Of a stretch of 9,910 bases of DNA, positions 1 through 7,074 are shown piece by piece (positions within the stretch are counted from its first letter, which is position 1; each line of letters opens with the position of its first letter). Below the pieces are notes generated by a model that worked only from the letters and a program-made list of their open reading frames with translations, was not told the origin of the DNA and made no database searches. This DNA is from an uncultured Desulfobacterium sp. GTDB lineage: Bacteria > Desulfobacterota > Desulfobacteria > Desulfobacterales > Desulfobacteraceae. A program made the translations under genes and the position numbers. Location of the stretch: assembly GCA_937124525.1 (NCBI GenBank), contig CAKZLA010000017.1, positions 1-9,910 of the forward strand, read 5' to 3'.

Positions 1-1083
1 AAACTCAACCAGGAGTCCATTGCCACACAAGATTTTAATCCGGACCGTCTGAATGATCCAGATGCCATCACCAACTATGCATCCAGGCTTTCTGTCATTT
101 GGCCGGTGTACGACAGTGGGCAGACATGGTATGGCCTGCAACAGGCACGGCTGAACCAGGAAGCCACCAGTTTTTCCCAGGAGCGGACCCGTCAACAGGT
201 CATTGCCGGAACCATCATAGCCTATATCCGTGCCCTGCTGGTCCGGGAAAACCAGGCTGTGATCCATCAAATTCTGGAAACGGCCCGGACCCATTTAAAG
301 CTGGTACAATCCCGGTATGATGGGGGCTTTGTGGCAAAAAGTGATCTGTTGCGGGCCCGGGTGCACATTGCCGATCTGGAACAACAATTATCAGAAAGTA
401 AAAGCCAGACCGACATTGCCAAATGCATGCTTAAAATTGCCATGGGAGGGGCAGGCAATCTGGATGATACCTTGACCACCCCCTTGGAAGCAGGAATAGC
501 CATGACTGATAATCTGGATGAATGGATCGCCAAAGCCCTGGCCCATCGACCGGATTTAAAACAATTGATGTCCCAAAAACGCATTGCAAAAAAAGAAATG
601 GCTAAATCCAGAGCTGGTCGCCTTCCATCGGTGAGTCTTTCTGGAAACTATGAGATCAACAGTGAAGATTTTAATGACAGCGGCAGTAACTACACCGTGG
701 GGGCTGTGGCCTCTTTGCCGTTGTTCACCGGGGGCCGGATTTCAGCAAGCATACGAGAAGCTGAATTTAACCTGAAACATATCACAGCCATGCTCCAGGG
801 TATGGAACAGCGCATATGCGGAGAGACCCGCCAGGCTTTTTTCAATGCCAGGAGTGCCTGGGAACGTATCCATGTGGCAGAATCCGCCATTGAGCAGTCC
901 AAGGAATCTTTGCGCATTGTGAGAAATCGTTATAACAGCGGCCTTTTCACCATCACGGATCTGTTGGACGTGGAGGTCATTGTACAACAAAGCTTGACCA
1001 ACCATCTCAAGGCTGTTCACGACTACAAGGCTGCCATAACCAGTCTTGAACTGGCTTCGGGTATCATTGCTGTCACTCAATGA
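1..1083 (+). CDS. TolC-family outer membrane efflux protein, 5'-truncated
   Basis: This is the outer-membrane channel component of a tripartite efflux or type I secretion system. It would form a trimeric beta-barrel with a periplasmic alpha-helical tunnel. The reading frame is open from base 1, so the signal peptide and N-terminal part lie outside the window; 360 residues remain and end at TGA 1081-1083. Two OEP repeats are recognisable. The first includes the helix-rich stretch with 'SRYDGGFVAKSDLLRARV'. The second has a strand region ending 'ASLPLFTGGRISASI', then a long helix and 'RYNSGLFTITDLLDVEV', the usual repeat of the TolC signature (RY..G......L.A). Residues near the start ('SVIWPVYDSGQ') match the first strand/turn ('P.fd.G'). 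Partner genes (membrane fusion protein, inner membrane pump) are not visible and would be expected upstream. It is followed by a terminator and converges on the minus-strand operon. The family is clear; the substrate is unknown. Confidence 0.93.
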   Translation, partial: KLNQESIATQDFNPDRLNDPDAITNYASRLSVIWPVYDSGQTWYGLQQARLNQEATSFSQERTRQQVIAGTIIAYIRALLVRENQAVIHQILETARTHLKLVQSRYDGGFVAKSDLLRARVHIADLEQQLSESKSQTDIAKCMLKIAMGGAGNLDDTLTTPLEAGIAMTDNLDEWIAKALAHRPDLKQLMSQKRIAKKEMAKSRAGRLPSVSLSGNYEINSEDFNDSGSNYTVGAVASLPLFTGGRISASIREAEFNLKHITAMLQGMEQRICGETRQAFFNARSAWERIHVAESAIEQSKESLRIVRNRYNSGLFTITDLLDVEVIVQQSLTNHLKAVHDYKAAITSLELASGIIAVTQ

Positions 1084-1118
1084 TCAAGTTTTGTGTTTCA
1101 AAAATGCTGCCGCAATGG

Positions 1119-1148
1119 AGCCAGAGGTTCAGCTGTCTGGCTTTTTCT
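1119..1148 (+). terminator. Rho-independent terminator after the TolC-like gene
   Basis: The stem AGCCAGA (1119-1125) pairs perfectly with TCTGGCT (1136-1142) around a 10-nt loop, and a T run (1142-1146) follows on the plus strand. It lies about 36 bases after the TolC stop codon. No T run follows on the minus strand, so it would not act as a standard terminator for the converging operon. Confidence 0.65.
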
Positions 1149-1195
1149 GAAAACCGGTCAATGGTTGGGGCCGGAATGGGTGCCCAAGGTCGGCC

Positions 1196-2557
1196 CTATC
1201 CCCTCAGTTCGGATTCTACTGTCTCAATGGCCTTTTCCATGATGCCAAGTCCGGTTGTCAATTGCTCACTGTTGGTGACAAGCGGCATGAGCATTCTGAC
1301 GATCTGATTGTAAGAACCGGCAGACTTTATGATCAGGCCATTATCCGCACATTCTTTAAGGATTCGGCTAACCGCCTCGGGATACGGTTCCTTGGTTTCC
1401 CGGTTTTTGACAATTTCAATGGAAGTCATCGCACCTTTTACCCGGTAGGTTCCGATGATATCAAATTTTGCTGCCCATTCTGAAAATGATTTCCGGCACC
1501 GTTCTCCTATGTCCAGGGCTTTCTGGGCGAAATTGTCTCTTTCCATGATTTCAATAACTTTCAGGGCCGCTGATATTGCGACAGGGTTTCCGCCATAGGT
1601 TCCGCCTATCTCACCGACTGCCAGGGACTGCATAATCTCTTCCCTCGCGGTCACTGCGCTCAGAGGCAGGCCCGCTGCAAGGGATTTCGCAGTCAGGATA
1701 ATATCTGGATACACCCCGAATTCAGCCCAGTAATCCGTTGCAAACATTTTTCCTGTTCTACAGTAGCCGGTCTGTATTTCATCAACAATCAGGAGGATGT
1801 TGTACTTGTCGCATATTTTTCTCAACCCGATTATATATTCTTTCGGAGGTTCGATAAAACCGCCTTCGCCCTGTAGTGGTTCAATGATGATGGCAGCGAC
1901 ATTGTCCGGACTGATATAATCGACAAACATGTATTCCAGTTTTTCAAGGTAATATTCTGCCAGGTTTTCCCTGCTGATACTACTGTCCATCCTGTATTCA
2001 TTGGGAAAATCCACACGGTGCACACCCGGGGCAAGGGGCGCAAAAGCAGCTTTGAATATCTGGCCGCTGGTCAGGGTCATAGACATGAACGTCCTGCCGT
2101 GGAAAGCGCCGGAAAATGCTATGACATCAGATTTTTTCGTGTATTTCCTGGCGATTTTAATACTGTTGTCAACCGCTTCGGACCCGCAGTTGAAGAATGC
2201 GGTTCTTTTTTTAAAATCACCAGGGGTTATGGTGTTCAGCCTGTCTGCAAGATCAACATATTCCGCATAATGAAACGTGTTGATCTGGGGATGAAAATAT
2301 CGCTTGATCTGCTTTTCAACGGCTTCAATCACTTCAGGATTGCTGTGGCCGATGTTCATCACTCCGATGCCGCCAACCCAGTCCATGATAACATTTCCGT
2401 CCAGATCCCGCACCATGCAGCCCTCTGCCTTGTCAATTGCGTAGGGAGCACCGCATGCGATGGATGACGGAATAGCCTGTTCTCTTTTTTCGATCAACTT
2501 TCTACTTAAGGGCCCCGGCAGTTCTGTGACCAGTTTCGGTAATAAATCTTTCAACAT
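1196..2557 (-). CDS. Class-III PLP aminotransferase, GabT-like (4-aminobutyrate aminotransferase family)
   Basis: This is a cytoplasmic pyridoxal-phosphate fold-type I enzyme. It would move an amino group from an omega-amino acid or diamine-type substrate to 2-oxoglutarate or pyruvate. The 453 residues match the family length. From the chosen start one sees: the N-terminal 'MDWVGGIGVMNIGHSNPEV'; the phosphate-binding 'NCGSEAVDNSIKIAR' (about 123-137); 'FSGAFHGRT' (about 148-156); 'IIIEPLQGEGG' (about 223-233); 'VDEIQTGYCRTGKMFA' with the PLP-ring Asp at about 259; and the Schiff-base Lys in 'TAKSLAAGLPLSAV' at about 291. The C-terminal 'SAGSYNQIVRMLMPL' resembles the GabT substrate-carboxylate region. 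The ATG at 2557 is chosen because GGAGG lies 8 nt upstream; an in-frame ATG at 2572 overlaps that site and has no RBS of its own. It is the last gene of the minus-strand operon. The family is sure; GABA as substrate is only one possibility (5-aminovalerate, ornithine-like or beta-amino acids are others). Confidence 0.93.
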   Translation of the reverse strand: MLKDLLPKLVTELPGPLSRKLIEKREQAIPSSIACGAPYAIDKAEGCMVRDLDGNVIMDWVGGIGVMNIGHSNPEVIEAVEKQIKRYFHPQINTFHYAEYVDLADRLNTITPGDFKKRTAFFNCGSEAVDNSIKIARKYTKKSDVIAFSGAFHGRTFMSMTLTSGQIFKAAFAPLAPGVHRVDFPNEYRMDSSISRENLAEYYLEKLEYMFVDYISPDNVAAIIIEPLQGEGGFIEPPKEYIIGLRKICDKYNILLIVDEIQTGYCRTGKMFATDYWAEFGVYPDIILTAKSLAAGLPLSAVTAREEIMQSLAVGEIGGTYGGNPVAISAALKVIEIMERDNFAQKALDIGERCRKSFSEWAAKFDIIGTYRVKGAMTSIEIVKNRETKEPYPEAVSRILKECADNGLIIKSAGSYNQIVRMLMPLVTNSEQLTTGLGIMEKAIETVESELRG

Positions 2558-2565
2558 TGAGTTAT

Positions 2566-2570
2566 CCTCC
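2566..2570 (-). promoter_or_regulatory. Ribosome binding site deciding the aminotransferase start
   Basis: On the minus strand GGAGG is followed by 8 nt and then ATG (2557-2555). It lies inside the ATG-GAG-GAT overlap of the alternative upstream start at 2572, which favours the shorter protein. One copy of the ATTTAT direct repeat abuts it. Confidence 0.75.
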
Positions 2571-2576
2571 ATTTAT
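2571..2576. repeat. Direct repeat ATTTAT, left copy (possible target-site duplication)
   Basis: ATTTAT is identical to 2695-2700. The two copies flank the inverted-repeat element 2577-2694 on both sides. A 6-bp match in AT-rich DNA could arise by chance, but its exact placement next to both terminal repeats supports a duplication. Confidence 0.5.
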
Positions 2577-2694
2577 GAGTCTGTTGATTAAGTCGATTTT
2601 TAAAAATTTGATCACAACATATAATATATAGTTTTGGATTGTACGCTATATAATGTGGCAACAGTGTGATTGTCAGTACTAAATCAACAGATTC
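2577..2694. mobile_element. MITE-like fold-back element inserted in the operon
   Basis: This 118-bp AT-rich segment has terminal inverted repeats GAGTCTGTTGATT (2577-2589) and AATCAACAGATTC (2682-2694). They match over 13 bp with one G/T wobble, including a perfect 10-bp core. Further nested complementary pairs exist inside: ATCACA/TGTGAT (2611-2616, 2665-2670), ACAT/ATGT (2617-2620, 2653-2656) and TATATAG/CTATATA (2625-2631, 2646-2652), so either strand can fold back. ATTTAT flanks both sides. It encodes no protein. It separates the M20 stop codon from the aminotransferase RBS; the other junctions in the permease/deacylase part of the operon are only 13 and 19 nt. No transposase or second copy is in the window. 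The alternatives are a structured intercistronic RNA or a REP/BIME-type repeat. Confidence 0.5.
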
Positions 2695-2700
2695 ATTTAT
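2695..2700. repeat. Direct repeat ATTTAT, right copy (possible target-site duplication)
   Basis: This is the second copy of ATTTAT. It directly abuts the stop codon of the M20 gene, whose last base on the minus strand is 2701. Confidence 0.5.
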
Positions 2701-3984
2701 CTATGTAATCTGAAAATTGCATTTGTCACTCCCCTGGCACCAGTTGATTATAACAGTTGCAAGGAGCTTGGCATAGGTGACCAGATCCTTGAGCGGTATG
2801 AATTCATCCGGGCAGTGGGCGCTGGTTCCGGGACCGAAAACCAGGGCTGGGGTGTTGGCGAACTCGGTCAGAATCCTTCCGTCCGTAGCCCATGGGGTCC
2901 CTACGATTTTGGGTGTATGGTCCAGGGTTCCCTGACAGGCATCCTGGACACAGGAGACAATGGGGTGATCAGGGGGTATCATGGCCGGTCCCCACCAGGA
3001 GTCGAACCACTCGATTTCGGGCTTATTTGCGGCAAGCCATTCGTTTTTGGAAGCGTTTTCCTGAATCCAGTCCTCGAACAGCTTCCACCCTTCTTTAAGA
3101 CTGATCTGGGGCGGGATTCCCATTCTCCCTTCAATGACGACTTTTTCAGGTACTGAGGAAGCCCAGTTGCCCCCATGTATGGTCCCAACATTGATTGCGT
3201 AGGCAATGGGCACGTCTTTATACAGGGGAGATGCATAGGTCGTGTTCAAATGGGTTTCAAACCGGGCAATGGCATCAAGAAGGGGCACGCTTTTTTCAAT
3301 GGCGCTGACTCCCAGGTAACGCTGGCCAGCGTGGGCGGCTTTTCCCTTTACGGTCAGCCGAAACCAGGTAGATCCCTGCTGCGCCGGGCAGATTCTGAAG
3401 CCGGTGGGTTCGGGAATAATGGCGGCATCCGCGCTGTAGCCGCGGAGGGCACATGCAAGGGATCCGGCACTACCGGTCTCTTCCTCGATGACGCTCTGGA
3501 CGATGAGATCCCCCCGGAGCGTGATCCCCTCATCCCGGATCGCCTGGATGGCGCCGAATATAGCTGCCTTGCTGCCCTTCATGTCCGAAACACCGCGGCC
3601 ATAGAGAATGCCGTTGTCCAAATCACCCCCGAATGGTGAGAATTTCCATTCGGCAGGATCGCCTTCAGGAACGATGTCTATGTGGCTGTTGAGAATAAGG
3701 CTGCGGCCCCCACCGCTCCCTTTCCAGGTTCCGACGACATTGGGGCTGCCTTGAAAACTGTCCCGTTTAGAAATGAAAGCCTCATGGGATTTCAGTTCAT
3801 CAAAATCCGGATCCCAGACATCCACAGTTGTACTTCCCAGCTGAACCATGCACTCCTTGACATAATGCTGGGCTTCTTTTTCATTACCGGATATGGACGG
3901 AAAACGGATCAGGTTCCTGGCATATTCGCTGATTGCGGTTTCCGATTCTTCAATTCGTCTGTGAAGTTTTTGTATGATTGTCAT
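2701..3984 (-). CDS. M20-family metallo-amidohydrolase (ArgE/DapE/acylase type deacylase)
   Basis: This is a predicted cytoplasmic di-zinc hydrolase that cleaves an amide, typically an N-acyl amino acid, to acid plus free amine. The 427 residues suit the ArgE/DapE/ACY1 group. Visible active-site residues: His101 in 'LNSHIDIVPEG' (metal 1), Asp134 in 'GVSDMKG' (bridging), Glu167-Glu168 in 'IEEETG' (general base and metal), Glu192 in 'IPEPTG', and His390 in 'GTSAHCPDE' (metal 2). His218 in 'KAAHAG' marks the dimerisation/lid domain inserted at about 205-310. The insert is of the kind seen in YodQ/ArgE-like deacylases rather than aminopeptidases. The start ATG has AGGGAG 7 nt upstream. It begins 19 nt after dctM and is followed by the fold-back element and then the aminotransferase. 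This suggests that an imported N-acylated amino compound is deacylated before transamination (inference). Substrate unknown. Confidence 0.92.
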   Translation of the reverse strand: MTIIQKLHRRIEESETAISEYARNLIRFPSISGNEKEAQHYVKECMVQLGSTTVDVWDPDFDELKSHEAFISKRDSFQGSPNVVGTWKGSGGGRSLILNSHIDIVPEGDPAEWKFSPFGGDLDNGILYGRGVSDMKGSKAAIFGAIQAIRDEGITLRGDLIVQSVIEEETGSAGSLACALRGYSADAAIIPEPTGFRICPAQQGSTWFRLTVKGKAAHAGQRYLGVSAIEKSVPLLDAIARFETHLNTTYASPLYKDVPIAYAINVGTIHGGNWASSVPEKVVIEGRMGIPPQISLKEGWKLFEDWIQENASKNEWLAANKPEIEWFDSWWGPAMIPPDHPIVSCVQDACQGTLDHTPKIVGTPWATDGRILTEFANTPALVFGPGTSAHCPDEFIPLKDLVTYAKLLATVIINWCQGSDKCNFQIT

Positions 3985-4003
3985 GGTAAAACTCCCTGAG
4001 TTG

Positions 4004-5290
4004 CTATTTGATCATGCCCATAAGGCGTGGGATTGTAAGCGTGATGGCCGGAACATAAGTTACCAAAATAAGAACGGCAAATTCAACGAAAAGAAAAGGA
4101 AAAATGGCTTTTACAAGCCGTTCCAGTGATATTTTGCCGACGCTGCATGCCGTGAACAGTACCAGGCCAAGGGGAGGGGTGGCAACCCCGATGGTCAAAT
4201 TGATGAGCATGACAAGGCTGAAGTGGATGGGATGAATGCCGAGGTTCTTTATCAAGGGAAACAGGATCGGTACCAGGATAATGATGGAAACGGTCGGTTC
4301 AATGAACATCCCCACTACCAGGAGCAGGATGTTGAGCAACATCAGGATGACCAGGGGATCGGAGGAGATCTGGGTAACGGTCATGGTAAGTTTTTCTGCC
4401 AGCTGGAGAACCGTTATTGCAAATCCCGAAATGCCGGAAAGGGAAACGATGAGATGAAGGGCCGCCGTCAACAGTGCGGACCGGACAAATAGGGCCGGCA
4501 GGCGTTTCAGGGTCAGGGTGCGGGTAATGAAAAAGCCTACGATAAGAGCGTAAACACAGGCAACAGCTGCTGCTTCCGTTGCCGTAAAAACGCCTCCCAG
4601 GATGCCGCCGATGATGATGACCGGCATCAGGAGGGGAATGATTGCATCTTTGGTCAATTGGAGGGCCTCACCCAGGGTTGCCCGTTCGGAACGAAACGAG
4701 TAATTTCTGCGGATGGCATACCAGTAAGTCAGGACCATCAGGGAGACCCCGATGAGCAGGCCCGGGATGTACCCTGCCACAAACAGGGTCCCGATGGATT
4801 CTTCCGCTGCCACGCCGAGGATGATCATCAGAAGGCTTGGCGGAATAATGGGGCCCACGATGGACGAGGCCGCCGTTATCGCAACGGAGAAGTCCTTGTC
4901 ATAGCCTTCTTTCTCCATGGCCGGAATCATGATGGAACCCAGTGCCGCAGTATCTCCGATGGCGGATCCGGTAATCCCGGCAAAGAGCATGCTGGATACG
5001 ATGTTCACGTGGCCTAACCCCCCGCGAATATGTCCGACCAGGAGATTGGCGAACTTAACCAGCCGCTGGGTGATACCCGCCTCGTTCATGATTTCTCCGG
5101 CCAGGATGAAAAAGGGGACCGCAAGGAACGGAAAGGTAGCCAGCTGGGACCACATCCGGTTCGGCAGGACGGACATGGGGACATCAATGACCACGATTAA
5201 CAGTGCCCCCGCTATCCCGAGAACAAAGGCAATGGGCATTCCCAATAAAAGGGTCACAAAAAAGATTCCACCAATTAAAAAAGCATCCAT
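4004..5290 (-). CDS. dctM: TRAP transporter large permease subunit DctM
   Basis: This is the large integral-membrane subunit of a tripartite ATP-independent periplasmic transporter, which carries out Na+-coupled substrate uptake together with the DctQ and DctP proteins. The 428 residues form about 11-12 hydrophobic segments. Family landmarks include 'LLLGMPIAFVLGIAGALL' near the N-terminus, 'GITGSAIGDTAALGSIMIPAM', 'SSIVGPIIPPSLLMIILGVAAEESIGTLFVAGYIPGLL', 'GGVFTATEAAAVACVYAL', and a C-terminal 'TIGVATPPLGLVLFTACSV'. The start is the ATG at 5290, with GGAGA 7 nt upstream. The codon just before it is TTG, which would add one Met but fits the RBS less well. It starts 13 nt after the DctQ stop codon and ends 19 nt before the M20 gene, as expected for tight translational coupling. 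Confidence 0.96.
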   Translation of the reverse strand: MDAFLIGGIFFVTLLLGMPIAFVLGIAGALLIVVIDVPMSVLPNRMWSQLATFPFLAVPFFILAGEIMNEAGITQRLVKFANLLVGHIRGGLGHVNIVSSMLFAGITGSAIGDTAALGSIMIPAMEKEGYDKDFSVAITAASSIVGPIIPPSLLMIILGVAAEESIGTLFVAGYIPGLLIGVSLMVLTYWYAIRRNYSFRSERATLGEALQLTKDAIIPLLMPVIIIGGILGGVFTATEAAAVACVYALIVGFFITRTLTLKRLPALFVRSALLTAALHLIVSLSGISGFAITVLQLAEKLTMTVTQISSDPLVILMLLNILLLVVGMFIEPTVSIIILVPILFPLIKNLGIHPIHFSLVMLINLTIGVATPPLGLVLFTACSVGKISLERLVKAIFPFLFVEFAVLILVTYVPAITLTIPRLMGMIK

Positions 5291-5303
5291 CAATCAATCT
5301 CCA

Positions 5304-5852
5304 TTATTTAGATGTGTCCGCAGCGCCGGCAAAAACGATGACGCATTGTGAAATAAAGTGTTCAAGCTGCTGCAAAAGGACCATTCCCATGCCAACGGGC
5401 ACCGAACTGTAGACCCACACCATGGGAAGTCTTAGATAGGGAGATTTGGAGACCATGAGCCCTTGGATCATGGTGAATGATGACTGGAGAATGACCAACA
5501 GGAGCAAAATTATGCTAATTTCCAGGACTGCACGAATTCCTCCCCGGATCCGGGGCGGAAATTTGAGAATAATAACGTCCAGGGAAACGTGGTCATTGTC
5601 CCTGCTCAGGGCTGCACTACCAACAAACGCCGACCACATCATGAGAAAAATGGCCACTTCATACACCCACCCGAGGGGCTGCCCTAACACATATCGAAAA
5701 ATGACGCCGGCAAACACGATGATCAGGTTGACCGCAAGCATTATGGCCACAGAGATTTTTGCGACCTGAGCGAGAAATTGATTTACTATTGACAAGCCCC
5801 TGAAGACAGCGGATGCCAGTGATAAAAAATTATTGACTGACGAGGTGGACAT
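5304..5852 (-). CDS. dctQ: TRAP transporter small permease subunit DctQ
   Basis: This is the small four-helix membrane subunit of the TRAP system, which pairs with DctM. The 182 residues show hydrophobic segments at about 31-55, 62-82, 106-125 and 143-165. The family stretch 'GWVYEVAIFLMMWSAFVGSAALSRDNDHVSLDV' (61-93) includes the acidic residue after the W and the polar N/H pair before helix 3. The ATG at 5852 is chosen over a GTG 87 bases upstream. The upstream extension reads through a strong hairpin and is not DctQ-like, whereas 5852 has GAGAG 5 nt before it. It lies between dctP and dctM in the standard order. Confidence 0.94.
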   Translation of the reverse strand: MSTSSVNNFLSLASAVFRGLSIVNQFLAQVAKISVAIMLAVNLIIVFAGVIFRYVLGQPLGWVYEVAIFLMMWSAFVGSAALSRDNDHVSLDVIILKFPPRIRGGIRAVLEISIILLLLVILQSSFTMIQGLMVSKSPYLRLPMVWVYSSVPVGMGMVLLQQLEHFISQCVIVFAGAADTSK

Positions 5853-5904
5853 GACGTCTCTCTGTTCCTTTTTTATTGGTTGCACCTGCTTGAATGCTGA
5901 AATG

Positions 5905-5933
5905 TTCCGGAGAGCGAATTCCGCTCTCCGGGA
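5905..5933 (-). other. Intercistronic hairpin between dctP and dctQ
   Basis: CCGGAGAGCG (5907-5916) and CGCTCTCCGG (5922-5931) form a perfect 10-bp GC-rich stem with a 5-nt loop, extendable by a T/G and a T/A pair to 5905/5933. No T run follows on the minus strand, so it is not a classical terminator. In TRAP operons such hairpins can protect the upstream dctP message from 3' decay, so that the binding protein outnumbers the permease. That role is inferred here. Confidence 0.75.
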
Positions 5934-5970
5934 GAACACTTCAGGATATGTTCACTTGGAAAGGCAGGGG

Positions 5971-6987
5971 TTAAAAGGATGCTTCCTGTCCCAGTTCCTT
6001 GAAGGTCTTGTTCAGGAAATCCCTGCCGATCTTATCTGCCCACTCTTCATAAACGGGCCTGGTTGCCTTTTTCATCCGCTTGATCTCTTCCTTTGAGACA
6101 TCGTTCACTTTGAGTTTGGTCTTGAGTATCTCTAACTTTTCAGCATCATCCTTGCGGACCAATTCCCTCTGAAATTCAGCGGCTTCAACAAAGCTGGTTT
6201 TGATAATTTTCTGGATATCTGCAGGAAGTCGGTCAAAAAAGGGTTTGTTGATCACGGTCATGCCAGCGAGATAGACATGGGTGGTTTTTGAAAAATATTT
6301 TTGAACTTCATAAAATTTCATTGCATAAAACAATGACGGGGGGTTCTCTTCGCCGTCAACAACACCGGTCTGCATGGCGGTGTATAATTCTCCAAAAGGC
6401 AAGGGCGTAGGGCTTGCACCCATGGCTTTAAATGCTGATACATGCACAGGCGCCTGCATGGTCCTGATCTTCAGTCCTTTCATGTCTTCTAAAGTAGTGA
6501 TGGGGCGTTTGTTATTGCTGACGTGCCGGAAACCGTTTTCCATGAATCCGAGAACATAGGCATTTCCGACTGGTTCGTCCATAAGCTCTTTTCCGATGGC
6601 GCCGTAGATGATTTTGTCGATATCCTCATAGCTCGTAAAAAGGTAAGGAAGATCCAGTACAGCCCATTTGGGATTGTAGTCATACAGACCGAAGGTGCCG
6701 GTCAATGCCATCTGGGCAATACCCATCTGGACACTGTCAGCAGCCTGGATATCCCCCCCAAGGGTTCCATGGGGGAAAATAGTGATGCTTACTTTTCCAT
6801 TGGTCCGTTTTTCAACCAAGTCCTTGAACTTCAGGTAACCTTTGTGGTAGGCGTGGGATGCCGGAACCGTGTGGGCCAGTTTGATTTTGATCTGATCGGC
6901 GGCAGCAATACTGCAGGGGACCAGGATGGCAAGAGCCATGCAGATTATCGACAAAGTGTTGAACTTCTGGAAACGTGATTTCAACAT
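5971..6987 (-). CDS. dctP: TRAP transporter solute-binding protein DctP
   Basis: This is a periplasmic binding protein that captures the substrate and hands it to DctQM. The 338 residues match the family. Residues 1-30 form a Sec signal peptide: basic start 'LKSRFQK', a hydrophobic core, and 'SIAAA' before 'DQIKIKLAHT', with likely cleavage near 30/31. Typical motifs follow: 'FPHGTLGGDIQAADSVQMGIAQMA' (71-94), 'LDLPYLF' (111-117), 'LKIRTMQAP' with the carboxylate-binding Arg175, and 'LPFGELYTAMQTGVVDGEENPP' (196-217). The conserved Arg argues for a carboxylated ligand. The start ATG has AAGGA 8 nt upstream. An 87-nt gap separates it from the dehydrogenase gene, and a 118-nt gap with a hairpin separates it from dctQ. 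The ligand cannot be named from the sequence. Confidence 0.96.
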   Translation of the reverse strand: MLKSRFQKFNTLSIICMALAILVPCSIAAADQIKIKLAHTVPASHAYHKGYLKFKDLVEKRTNGKVSITIFPHGTLGGDIQAADSVQMGIAQMALTGTFGLYDYNPKWAVLDLPYLFTSYEDIDKIIYGAIGKELMDEPVGNAYVLGFMENGFRHVSNNKRPITTLEDMKGLKIRTMQAPVHVSAFKAMGASPTPLPFGELYTAMQTGVVDGEENPPSLFYAMKFYEVQKYFSKTTHVYLAGMTVINKPFFDRLPADIQKIIKTSFVEAAEFQRELVRKDDAEKLEILKTKLKVNDVSKEEIKRMKKATRPVYEEWADKIGRDFLNKTFKELGQEASF

Positions 6988-7038
6988 AATACAATTCCTT
7001 TCGTTAAAGAGTTATTCATTTGTTTTTTTGCCCCTTTC

Positions 7039-7063
7039 CGAACACCCGGCAGAGGCGGGTTCG
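7039..7063 (-). other. Weak intercistronic hairpin upstream of dctP
   Basis: CGAA-CA-CCCG (7039-7048) can pair with CGGGTTCG (7056-7063) as eight base pairs with a 2-nt bulge and a 7-nt loop. It sits between the dehydrogenase stop codon (7075) and the dctP start codon (6987). No T tract follows on the minus strand. It could be an RNA-processing or stability element, or chance. Confidence 0.3.
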
Positions 7064-7074
7064 ATCCAGTTGGT

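Noticed and set aside
1168..1196. GGGCCG/CGGCCC inverted repeat near the aminotransferase stop codon as a minus-strand terminator
   Set aside because: The stem is only 6 bp with a 17-nt loop, and no T run follows on the minus strand. The evidence is too weak for a terminator call.
2018..2467. Long plus-strand open frame opposite the aminotransferase gene
   Set aside because: It is antisense to a clearly coding, motif-complete gene. Its translation shows no recognisable domain and no plausible RBS. Similar antisense frames over the M20, DctM and DctP genes were dismissed for the same reason.
2555..2572. Upstream ATG at 2572 as the start of the aminotransferase
   Set aside because: It overlaps the GGAGG that serves the ATG at 2557 and has only AT-rich sequence upstream, so the shorter form is favoured. 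The five-residue difference does not affect function.
5304..5939. Longer DctQ reading frame beginning at GTG 5939
   Set aside because: The additional 29 residues are encoded across a strong hairpin, are not typical of DctQ proteins and lack an RBS. ATG 5852 has a suitable upstream purine-rich site and gives a normal length.
1196..6987. Ectoine/hydroxyectoine uptake and degradation cluster (TRAP + deacetylase + aminotransferase)
   Set aside because: There is no ectoine hydrolase gene (DoeA/EutD), the deacylase is M20 (ArgE-type) rather than the AspA-like DoeB, and no EutR/AsnC-type regulator is present. The resemblance is only in general architecture.
7055..7067. A GCGGGTTCGATCC stretch looking like a tRNA T-arm
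   Set aside because: The 3' side (CAGTT) cannot pair with the 5' side to close the T stem, and no acceptor, D-arm or anticodon arm is found around it. The match is chance, and part of it belongs to a weak hairpin.
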